From an uncultured Chitinophagaceae bacterium (GTDB taxonomy: Bacteria; Bacteroidota; Bacteroidia; Chitinophagales; Chitinophagaceae): 11,469 nt of DNA. Under the pieces are notes generated by a model that saw only the letters and a program-made list of their open reading frames with translations, had not been told where the DNA came from and searched no databases. The first letter of the stretch is position 1. Every line of letters starts with the position of its first letter. The stretch covers positions 1 to 11,469 of the forward strand of contig CAMLEM010000019.1 in NCBI GenBank assembly GCA_946479005.1, in the 5' to 3' direction. The translations under genes were made by a program, and so were the position numbers. Below are positions 5,893-11,469 of the stretch, in pieces.

Positions 5893-7767
5893 ATGCATTA
5901 TGTATCTGTGGAGAAGCTCGGGAAGAGTTATGGTATCCAGCCGCTTTTCGAGGGCCTGGATTTCAATATTGAAGAGGGAGATAAGATCGCACTGGTGGCC
6001 CGCAATGGTACAGGCAAATCAACATTATTACGCATTCTTGCCGGGAAGGAAACAGCGGATACGGGTAAGGTCTGGATCCATAAGGATGTGGACGTGGTTT
6101 TATTCGAACAGGAACCTTCCTTCGTGGAATCAGCATCCATTGTTGACAATATCTTCTTCCACGATCACCCCGTGATCAGTGCCATCCGGGAATATGAGCT
6201 GGCCACGGAGATGGAAGAAGCGGAAAGGCTGAATCGCGCCATCATACAAATGGATGAGCTCGGCGCCTGGGATTTTGATTCAAAAGTGAAGCAGGTACTC
6301 GGAAAGCTCAACATTCACCAGCTCGACCAGCCGGTGAATACACTCAGCGGCGGGCAGAGAAAGCGGGTGGCGCTGGCCCGCACCCTGATCGATATAGGGT
6401 TTGAACACAAGCACGTACTGCTCCTGATGGACGAGCCCACCAACCACCTGGACGTGGAAATGGTGGAATGGCTGGAGTATTACCTGCGGGCGGAGAATGT
6501 GACCCTCCTGCTGGTTACCCACGACCGGTATTTTCTCGATACGGTGTGCAACGTGATCTGGGAAATGGAGGGAAGTAAACTTTATGTCACTGAAGGCGAT
6601 TACGAGACCTATCTCGAACGCAAGGCACAGAGGATGGAACAGGAGGCCGCCAGCATCGACAAGGCGAGAAACACTTACAGAAGGGAACTGGAGTGGATGC
6701 GCAAGCAGCCCCGCGCCAGGACCACCAAGAGCAAGAGCAGGCAGGATAATTTCTACCAGGTGGAGAAAAAGGCCAAACAGGTCATCAGTGATGAGAAGGT
6801 GGAACTGACTATGAAAATGAACCGCCTCGGCGGCAAGGTGGCGGAGATGAAGAAAGTGTATAAAAGCTTTGGCGAGAAGATCATCCTCAAAGGTTTTGAT
6901 TACAATTTCAAGAAAGGGGAGCGCATCGGCATCATCGGGAAGAACGGAACGGGAAAATCAACTTTCATCAATATCCTCCAGGGCCTTGAGTCCCCCGACA
7001 GTGGAAAGGTGAACATTGGTGACACGGTGATCTTCGGGAACTATTCTCAAAAAGGGCTCGAGATCAAAAAAGACCAGCGCGTGATCGAATGGGTCAAAGA
7101 CATCGCGGAACATTTTCCCCTGGCCGACGGCAGCACCCTGGGCGCATCTCAGTTCCTGCAATTATTTCTCTTTGAACCCGATAAACAATACACCTATATC
7201 AGCAAGCTGAGCGGGGGTGAAAAAAGAAGGCTCCACCTGCTTTCCATCCTGTTCCGAAATCCAAACTTCCTCATCCTCGATGAGCCCACGAACGACCTGG
7301 ACCTCCCTACCCTTGCCGTCCTGGAAGAATTCCTGATGAACTTCCCGGGATGCCTGCTCATTGTTTCCCACGACCGTTATTTTATGGACCGGCTGGTGGA
7401 TCATCTTTTTGTATTCGAAGGAGAAGGCAGGATCCTTGATTTTCCCGGTAATTATTCCCAGTACCGGGAAAAGTTGGGCAGGCAGGCAGCGACAGCGCCT
7501 CAAACGGTGGCCCCCGGCGAACCTGCAGAAAAGGAAGCGCCCCCGCAAAAGAAAAAACAGCTTTCTTTCAAGGAAAAAAGAGAATACGAGCAACTGGAAA
7601 AAGATATCGGGCGACTGAACAATGAAAAAGAGCTGATCACAGCCCGGATGAATAGCGGCGAGGCGGGGTATGATGAGCTGCAGGAGCTGTCACTCCGGCT
7701 CTCCGGCATCACCCTTGAGCTCGATGAAAAAGAGCTTCGGTGGCTGGAGCTCAGTGAACTTGTTTGA
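5893..7767 (+). CDS. ABC-F family ATPase (Uup-like)
   Basis: This 624-residue soluble protein has two ABC domains and no membrane segments, the ABC-F layout. Domain 1 has a Walker A ARNGTGKST (36-44, with Ala where Gly is usual), a signature LSGGQRKR and Walker B LLLMDEPTNHLD. Domain 2 has GKNGTGKST, LSGGEKRR and LILDEPTNDLD, and both domains have a switch His in (V)THDRYF / SHDRYF. Between them is a charged linker with KQPRARTTKSKSRQDN, as in the P-site tRNA interaction motif region. The last ~80 residues are charged and helical (KKKQLSFKEKREYEQLEKDIGRL), like the coiled-coil Uup C-terminal domain. ABC-F proteins act on ribosomes to relieve stalled or slow translation; Uup is also linked to DNA transactions. 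The only in-frame ATG near the N-terminus is at 5893. An exact subgroup or antibiotic-protection role cannot be read from sequence alone. Confidence 0.93.
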   Translation: MHYVSVEKLGKSYGIQPLFEGLDFNIEEGDKIALVARNGTGKSTLLRILAGKETADTGKVWIHKDVDVVLFEQEPSFVESASIVDNIFFHDHPVISAIREYELATEMEEAERLNRAIIQMDELGAWDFDSKVKQVLGKLNIHQLDQPVNTLSGGQRKRVALARTLIDIGFEHKHVLLLMDEPTNHLDVEMVEWLEYYLRAENVTLLLVTHDRYFLDTVCNVIWEMEGSKLYVTEGDYETYLERKAQRMEQEAASIDKARNTYRRELEWMRKQPRARTTKSKSRQDNFYQVEKKAKQVISDEKVELTMKMNRLGGKVAEMKKVYKSFGEKIILKGFDYNFKKGERIGIIGKNGTGKSTFINILQGLESPDSGKVNIGDTVIFGNYSQKGLEIKKDQRVIEWVKDIAEHFPLADGSTLGASQFLQLFLFEPDKQYTYISKLSGGEKRRLHLLSILFRNPNFLILDEPTNDLDLPTLAVLEEFLMNFPGCLLIVSHDRYFMDRLVDHLFVFEGEGRILDFPGNYSQYREKLGRQAATAPQTVAPGEPAEKEAPPQKKKQLSFKEKREYEQLEKDIGRLNNEKELITARMNSGEAGYDELQELSLRLSGITLELDEKELRWLELSELV

Positions 7768-7796
7768 ATTTCCTAACTTAGAAAAAAACCAGCACC

Positions 7797-8213
7797 GTGT
7801 CGCGCCTGTTATTGCTTTCCGCCATCGCATCCCTCCTATTCACTTCCCTGAACCCCCTCAACGCCGGTAAGGAAGAAAAGATCATCCTTATCCGCGTGGA
7901 TGAGATCGGTATGATCACGGATGGAATGGACACGATCAGCACTGACGAGCTATCCACTTATATCAGCACGCGATTGTTCAAAAGCTTTACAGGCACGGGA
8001 AAGATGTATGAAAGCATAAAGGTGGAAAGGATCAACGGGGGACCGCTGCTGGATGTGATGGATCTCATCCTGAAAGAGGTCTATGCGGGCCAGAAAAAAG
8101 CCCTGGCCGATCTTTGTTTGCACAAATACAAACAGGGCTTTGACAGTCTTTCTGCCAAACAGCAGGAAAAGGTCCGCAAGCAGTTCCCTGTATTGTTTCA
8201 ATCGGTCATTTGA
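7797..8213 (+). CDS. Hypothetical exported protein, possibly ExbD/TolR-like periplasmic domain
   Basis: This protein has 138 residues with a GTG start at 7797, chosen because it gives a complete N-terminal hydrophobic segment (LLLLSAIASLLFTSLNPL). The first in-frame ATG (7911) would remove it. The mature part starts with a beta-like IILIRVDEIGMITDGMDTIS, followed by TDELSTYISTRLF and LLDVMDLILKEVYAGQKKALADL. This order (strand, turn with G, 'xS-x-x-eL' helix, later 'vxxvxdxx' helix) recalls the periplasmic domain of ExbD/TolR, but the Asp in the N-terminal membrane helix that marks ExbD is not visible and no exbB is nearby. I treat the family as unproven. It begins 29 bases after the ABC-F stop and may be read through from it; TAACTTAG at 7773-7780 is a poor -7 match. 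Confidence 0.7.
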   Translation: MSRLLLLSAIASLLFTSLNPLNAGKEEKIILIRVDEIGMITDGMDTISTDELSTYISTRLFKSFTGTGKMYESIKVERINGGPLLDVMDLILKEVYAGQKKALADLCLHKYKQGFDSLSAKQQEKVRKQFPVLFQSVI

Positions 8214-8267
8214 TATTTTGGGATGCAGCGGTCGCGAAGAAGCGGCCTCAGAATCCTACATACACTC

Positions 8268-8412
8268 AATTCTGTTAGAACATTGATTTTTATGATGATC
8301 ATGATTTGTTATGATCGACCCGCCTGGTTCGAAGCCATTAAACGAGGTTGGAATATTGGATCGATCATAATTAATCATAACAGATCAGCGTCATCCGCGT
8401 TCTAACAGAACT
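8268..8412. repeat. Large imperfect inverted repeat between convergent genes
   Basis: The ends pair perfectly: TTCTGTTAGAAC (8270-8281) with GTTCTAACAGAA (8399-8410). The inner ends also pair: TTATGATCGA (8309-8318) with TCGATCATAA (8361-8370). Between these the arms are alike but diverged (many AATCAT/ATGAT units), and a 42-base loop (8319-8360) separates them. The right arm contains ATCAGCGTCATCCGCGTTCT, which I recall as similar to a common intergenic repeat of Bacteroidota; that needs a search. The rest of the gap 8214-8451 shows no gene or classic terminator. Confidence 0.6.
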
Positions 8413-8451
8413 AAAGACCTTTTCAAACCCTTGGGGAAAGCTAATGCGTCC

Positions 8452-9399
8452 CTACCTGATAAATCTTTGATAAGCCCTCCTCCCATAATACCGGTAGCCC
8501 CTATTCTCAAATTTCGTCCCTGCAAACACTGAATGAATGAACCCATTCAGTTCCACCTGCTGGGTATGATAGATCCCGCGGTCCGGGTTTTTCTTAAAAT
8601 AAAAGCGGATGGTCTCCCTATGATCTTTGTAAATGATAAGGCTGTCGGTTTCCGCTTTCATAAAGGAAAATAGACCCTCGAAATGCTCTAACATCAGGTG
8701 GGAGCGGTACCAGGTACCGCCCGTTGCCGATACAAAGGGTTTTCCATTCAGCAGGGCGATACTGTCGTTGTATGCGAAAACATTCAGGAAACGCCTTCCT
8801 TTAAACTGCAGCCATTTCACCAGGCCGGGAAAATAGTTACTGTCGTAACCATAATTGCTGTCGATGAAGCTGATCCGTTGGATACTTCCCGGGATGATGG
8901 GATGTGCAGCCAGGTAACTGAAGACCAGGCTTCCTCCCCCGCTATGGCCGTTGAGTTGAATGGAGATCTTTTTCCCGGGGAAGCTTCCAGCGAGGGAATC
9001 GATCATTCCCGCGATCAGGGTTCTGTGGTCTTTATGTTTTTGTTTCCATCCCGGCCAGCTTTTCCCTTCATTTTCCAGGTAAACCACCACGTAATTTCTT
9101 TTCCGGTCGGTATGGCGAATGAACGCCGTTTGCGCGCGGATATGCTGGATATCGAAATGCCAGTCATCTCCCGGCTCCATTTTCTTCCCCATCGTCCAGG
9201 CCGTGCTGTTCCCATTGGGAAGCGCGTAGAAGATCACAACGGTTTCCCTGCCGGTTTTGAATTTGAAGGGCTTATCTACGGTGATCTTTACTTCGGGGTG
9301 AAGGCGAAAGGAGTCAGTGGTTGAATGGGGCTGGGCGAAGGAAAATACCCCGGCCAGCAAAGCGGGTAAGATAAGGAGGGTTGTCTTGTGCGGGTGCAA
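8452..9399 (-). CDS. Secreted alpha/beta hydrolase-fold protein
   Basis: This protein has 315 residues. An N-terminal signal peptide (about 1-22, TTLLILPALLAGVFSFA-Q) sends it to the periplasm or outside. The nucleophile elbow GHSGGG places the Ser at residue 153. Asp180 (ISFIDSNYGYD) and His289 (NGFIHSVF) are well placed to complete a Ser-Asp-His triad. Preceding strands VVIFYALPNGN and NYVVVYLENEG fit the alpha/beta hydrolase core. The substrate cannot be told: esterase, lipase or peptidase are all possible. The start is a TTG at 9399; it is chosen because no ATG lies upstream of the signal peptide in frame and the next Met is residue 70. The gene stands alone, divergent from the HPF-like gene. 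Confidence 0.85.
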   Translation of the reverse strand: MHPHKTTLLILPALLAGVFSFAQPHSTTDSFRLHPEVKITVDKPFKFKTGRETVVIFYALPNGNSTAWTMGKKMEPGDDWHFDIQHIRAQTAFIRHTDRKRNYVVVYLENEGKSWPGWKQKHKDHRTLIAGMIDSLAGSFPGKKISIQLNGHSGGGSLVFSYLAAHPIIPGSIQRISFIDSNYGYDSNYFPGLVKWLQFKGRRFLNVFAYNDSIALLNGKPFVSATGGTWYRSHLMLEHFEGLFSFMKAETDSLIIYKDHRETIRFYFKKNPDRGIYHTQQVELNGFIHSVFAGTKFENRGYRYYGRRAYQRFIR

Positions 9400-9439
9400 G
9401 GTGAGCGTTTTTTCCAGGAAAATTCAAACGTAAGGGAAT

Positions 9440-9447
9440 TATCTTTG
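9440..9447 (+). promoter_or_regulatory. -7 promoter element (TATCTTTG) for the HPF-like gene
   Basis: TATCTTTG at 9440-9447 fits TAnnTTTG fully, 42 bases before the ATG at 9490. No clear TTG lies at the -33 position (about 9417-9420). The leader is A-rich just before the start (AAAAAACAAAATTAATC). Confidence 0.5.
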
Positions 9448-9489
9448 TCATTGGCCGCAGGCCAGGGTAAAAAACAAAATTAATCAGCA

Positions 9490-9795
9490 ATGAACTATAC
9501 CGAGAACTTCGAAGGGATCAAGCTGGACGTCCAGGCGGTGGACATAACCATCAGCAACGAGTTACAAAAAGAGATCAGGCAAGTCATTCTCCGGCTCCGG
9601 CGACACGTGTCGGAAGTCAATTTCGTGGACGTGTACTTCAATGAAAACCTCGGTAAATCAACGAACCCCCGAACGGTTAACATCCGGTACGGTATCCCCG
9701 GGAATGATGCTTTTGCCACCGATTCGGGCGATAATTTCTTCGCCTTGCTGAAGAATGTGGAAGAAAAACTGCGGAGGCAACTGGAGAAAAAGTGA
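9490..9795 (+). CDS. HPF/RaiA-like ribosome-associated protein
   Basis: This protein has 101 residues. The pattern is that of the hibernation-promoting factor / RaiA (sigma-54 modulation protein) family: an opening strand IKLDVQAVDITIS, a helix NELQKEIRQVILRLRRHV, strands NFVDVYFNEN and RTVNIRYGIPG, then a helix NFFALLKNVEEKLRRQLEKK with a basic end. HPF binds the 30S decoding centre in stationary phase and silences ribosomes. The length fits a short HPF. The strand after the first helix carries the alternate spacing common in Bacteroidota, so another single-domain ribosome binder is possible. It is a single gene with its own -7 element, converging on the VOC gene 39 bases away. Confidence 0.7.
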   Translation: MNYTENFEGIKLDVQAVDITISNELQKEIRQVILRLRRHVSEVNFVDVYFNENLGKSTNPRTVNIRYGIPGNDAFATDSGDNFFALLKNVEEKLRRQLEKK

Positions 9796-9834
9796 GGGGG
9801 ACCCGCGACATATTTTGAGACCGATAAGCAAACT

Positions 9835-10308
9835 TCACTTAAGCTCAGAAAGAATTATCTTTTTTTGCTTAAAAATATTCTTCATTGCTTTTTCCCTGGT
9901 CCCCGGGTCCGCATTGTTGATCAGTTCAAAATATTCAACCGGGACGACCTGCCACGATAATCCATATTTGTCTTTACACCAACCACAGGAACTTTCCTGA
10001 CCGCCGTTAGCCGTCAATGCATTCCAATAATAATCCACTTCAGCCTGGTCCCTGCAATTGATGACAAATGATACAGATTCATTGAACTTGAAGTAAGGTC
10101 CTGCGGCCAAAATACTGAACTCCATCCCGTTCATTTCAATAATGGCAGTTTCAAAATCTCCCCCGCCTCCTTCTGGTGGATTCGTATACTTGTGATGCTC
10201 TATAAGTTTACCATCCTTGAAAATAGAAAGGTAATAATCAGCCACTGCCTTAGCATCTGTCGTTTCAGGCCAGATAGAGGGGGTGATTTTTTGTGCATAC
10301 TTTTTCAT
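9835..10308 (-). CDS. VOC family protein (PhnB-like)
   Basis: This protein has 157 residues. It begins with KITPSIWPETTDAKAVADYYLSIFKDGKL, the usual opening of PhnB-like glyoxalase/bleomycin-resistance-fold proteins, and has GMEFSILAAGPYFKFNESVSFVINC in the middle and CGWCKDKYGLSWQVVP (108-123) near the end. PhnB-like VOC proteins form dimers; most have unknown reactions, and old annotations as '3-demethylubiquinone methyltransferase' are not supported by this sequence. It is the last gene of an operon, starting four bases after the SRPBCC stop. Genes of this trio often travel together as small accessory modules. Confidence 0.87.
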   Translation of the reverse strand: MKKYAQKITPSIWPETTDAKAVADYYLSIFKDGKLIEHHKYTNPPEGGGGDFETAIIEMNGMEFSILAAGPYFKFNESVSFVINCRDQAEVDYYWNALTANGGQESSCGWCKDKYGLSWQVVPVEYFELINNADPGTREKAMKNIFKQKKIILSELK

Positions 10309-10312
10309 TGCG

Positions 10313-10837
10313 TTATTGATTTAAGGTTGATAATAATTCTTCCAACTGGTTTAATCCCATTGTAAAACCTTCTTTGAAGCCCATTTCAATAGTTTGCTCG
10401 AGGTCTTCCAATTTGTCAAAGGTGGAGGTAATCACAACCAGCGTACAATCCTCTGATTCTGTAAACCTGATTTCCCACAAGTTTTGTGCAAGAGTCGGAT
10501 TCATTGTACCGTTTTCATCGCAAAAGCCGTCCTTGGCCGTAAAGTATTCTTTATCAGCTATAGAGATGTAGCTATGCTTGCTCCAGATTTCTTCGCCATT
10601 AAATTTTATCCTCTCGCCATTTTCATCAAGCATAGTATATAACCAATAGCCACCCTCCCGAAAGTCCATATGTTTTGTGTGATTTCGCAAAGGTGCCGGA
10701 GCCCACCACTGGTCTAATAACTCAGCGGTAGTCCACGCTTTCCACACCCATTCAAGGACTGCGTTAAATTCACGTTTTACCACAATCGTTTTATTTTCTT
10801 TGTTTACGACAAAGTCGAATAATAAATTGCTGTTCAT
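10313..10837 (-). CDS. SRPBCC (AHSA1-type) domain protein
   Basis: This protein has 174 residues. The motif [18 protein letters not shown] (30-47) and the following [11 protein letters not shown] and [23 protein letters not shown] are typical of the AHSA1 branch of the START-like SRPBCC fold, a deep ligand pocket. The end, [13 protein letters not shown], is the usual C-terminal helix. Its ligand is unknown. Start and ArsR stop overlap by four bases (ATGA, 10834-10837), as is common where an ArsR regulator is followed by an AHSA1 protein. Base composition is much A+T-richer than the left part of the window. Confidence 0.88.
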   Translation of the reverse strand: MNSNLLFDFVVNKENKTIVVKREFNAVLEWVWKAWTTAELLDQWWAPAPLRNHTKHMDFREGGYWLYTMLDENGERIKFNGEEIWSKHSYISIADKEYFTAKDGFCDENGTMNPTLAQNLWEIRFTESEDCTLVVITSTFDKLEDLEQTIEMGFKEGFTMGLNQLEELLSTLNQ

Positions 10838-11154
10838 TTTTTCTTGTTTTTGATGGTTGATAATACTTCGTCCAATTGACTAAAGCGTGTCTTCCAAATT
10901 TTTCGGAATTGTTCAAGCCACTTGTCCAACTCTTTCATTTTGTTGATTTCAAGTGAGTAGTAAATTTCTCTTCCCTGCTGTTCCTGTTTTACGAGTTCAC
11001 ACTCTGTTAAAATGCGAAGATGCTTAGAAACAGCTTGTCGGGTAGTGTCAAAGTGTTCGGCAATGGCGTTTGGTGTCATTGCCTGTAATGCAATCAAGGC
11101 GATGATGGCTCGTCTTGTTGGGTCTGCAACGGCCTGAAAGATATCTCGTCTCAT
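10834..11154 (-). CDS. ArsR family transcriptional regulator
   Basis: This protein has 106 residues from the ATG at 11154 ([18 protein letters not shown]). The winged helix-turn-helix is clear: [30 protein letters not shown] is the recognition region and GREIYYSLE the wing, followed by a C-terminal helix [17 protein letters not shown] longer open frame begins at 11202, but it would place the start upstream of the -7 box at 11188-11195, so I use 11154. The metal-binding Cys pairs of metal-sensing ArsR proteins are absent, so another signal is likely, perhaps through the co-encoded SRPBCC protein. It probably represses its own operon. Confidence 0.9.
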   Translation of the reverse strand: MRRDIFQAVADPTRRAIIALIALQAMTPNAIAEHFDTTRQAVSKHLRILTECELVKQEQQGREIYYSLEINKMKELDKWLEQFRKIWKTRFSQLDEVLSTIKNKKK

Positions 11155-11183
11155 TTTCCTGTTATTTCTTGTGAAACTAATCG

Positions 11184-11203
11184 GTTGCAAATATATGCGC
11201 AAC
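11184..11203. promoter_or_regulatory. Putative ArsR operator palindrome over the promoter
   Basis: GTTGC (11184-11188) and GCAAC (11199-11203) flank a central ATATAT; 16 of the 20 positions agree with their reverse complement. The site covers the -7 element of the arsR operon, the position expected for a repressor. Confidence 0.5.
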
Positions 11204-11219
11204 TTTTTGGTTTCGCAAA
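11188..11219 (-). promoter_or_regulatory. Promoter of the arsR-SRPBCC-VOC operon
   Basis: On the minus strand TTTG (11219-11216) is followed after 20 bases by TATATTTG (11195-11188). Both match the Bacteroidota -33 (TTTG) and -7 (TAnnTTTG) consensus fully with standard spacing. The -7 box is 33 bases before the ArsR ATG. This is the best promoter in the window. Confidence 0.72.
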
Positions 11220-11290
11220 TTTATTTTCATTTTTTGTCAATTGCTTGAAAGTCGGTCGGATTGTTCGCTTGGCGGGTCGGCCTAAGATTG

Positions 11291-11469
11291 GTGCTAACGT
11301 CCAAGGCTTGCTGCTGTGCTGGTATTTTATAATGTCCAGCCCGAAGCCGCTGCTGATTGAAAAACTGATGATGAAGATAACAACAAAAGCTGAATAGAAT
11401 TTCGTCTGCTGGAAATGGGCTGATAGCGATATGAAGCTGAGAATATATTCGTCTGCCAGCATAGCAGCA
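11291..11469. repeat. Palindromic intergenic element, right end truncated
   Basis: TGCTGCTGTGCTGG (11309-11322) pairs with CCAGCATAGCAGCA (11456-11469) at 13 of 14 positions, and the second arm runs off the window. A smaller internal hairpin is made by GGCTT..GCTGG (11305-11309, 11318-11322) with CCAGC..AAGCC (11336-11340, 11344-11348). No gene is seen in the 11203-11469 stretch; its reading frames are short and overlap the promoter. Confidence 0.5.

Noticed and set aside
8223..8405. 60-residue frame in the gap after 8213
   Set aside because: It runs through both arms of the inverted repeat, starts without any promoter sign and shows no protein-like pattern.
8698..9324. 208-residue plus-strand frame
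   Set aside because: It is a shadow of the alpha/beta hydrolase gene, whose triad and signal peptide are clear on the other strand.
11151..11462. Minus-strand 103-residue frame and plus-strand 70-residue frame (11185-11397)
   Set aside because: They cover the arsR promoter and the palindromic element and have no recognisable domain.

Overview
The window looks like an ordinary chromosomal stretch of a Bacteroidota bacterium, most likely of the Chitinophagaceae or a close relative. Supporting signs are a Trp/Tyr-rich DUF6600 protein, a CvpA-CAP fusion, -7 promoter elements of the Bacteroidota type TAnnTTTG, few Shine-Dalgarno sites, and Bacteroidota-like GcvP and ABC-F sequences. Most of it is around 50-57% G+C. 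The last 1.6 kb is clearly A+T-richer.

Layout. Bases 1-399 do not fit together. The end of nuoD and an apparent nuoE start run in frame into the last ~80 residues of glycine dehydrogenase GcvP, with the joint at about 145-175. This is either a chimeric contig edge or a deletion. Next on the plus strand come a CvpA-CAP membrane protein (447-1400), a 58-residue lipoprotein missing from ordinary gene calls (1449-1625), and a small helical protein (1622-1936), ending at a two-way hairpin terminator (1970-1999). A secreted DUF6600 protein with a long Arg/Gln/Pro/Asn tail lies on the minus strand (2016-3449). The 282-base gap after it holds a LacI/PurR-type palindrome and a nested inverted repeat. 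A dienelactone-hydrolase-family enzyme and a membrane-anchored J-domain protein then form a TAATG-overlapping pair (3732-5227), meeting a minus-strand protein of unknown function tail to tail (5228-5800). A divergent promoter region separates that gene from an ABC-F ATPase (5893-7767), which is followed by a small exported, possibly ExbD-like protein (7797-8213). Another inverted repeat (8268-8412) precedes a secreted alpha/beta hydrolase on the minus strand (8452-9399). An HPF/RaiA-like ribosome-associated protein (9490-9795) comes next. The right end is a compact minus-strand operon arsR - SRPBCC - VOC (9835-11154), with a clear promoter and a palindrome over its -7 box. Beyond it is one arm of a palindromic element cut by the window end.

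The genes mostly look like housekeeping and stress or envelope functions. I see no CRISPR array, transposase, tRNA, rRNA or clear defence system, and no convincing evidence for a wholly new multi-gene system. The most interesting material is non-coding: three separate palindromic elements, two operator-like palindromes and the nuoDE::gcvP joint. Among the proteins, the short lipoprotein, the CvpA-CAP fusion and the DUF6600 protein are the least understood.
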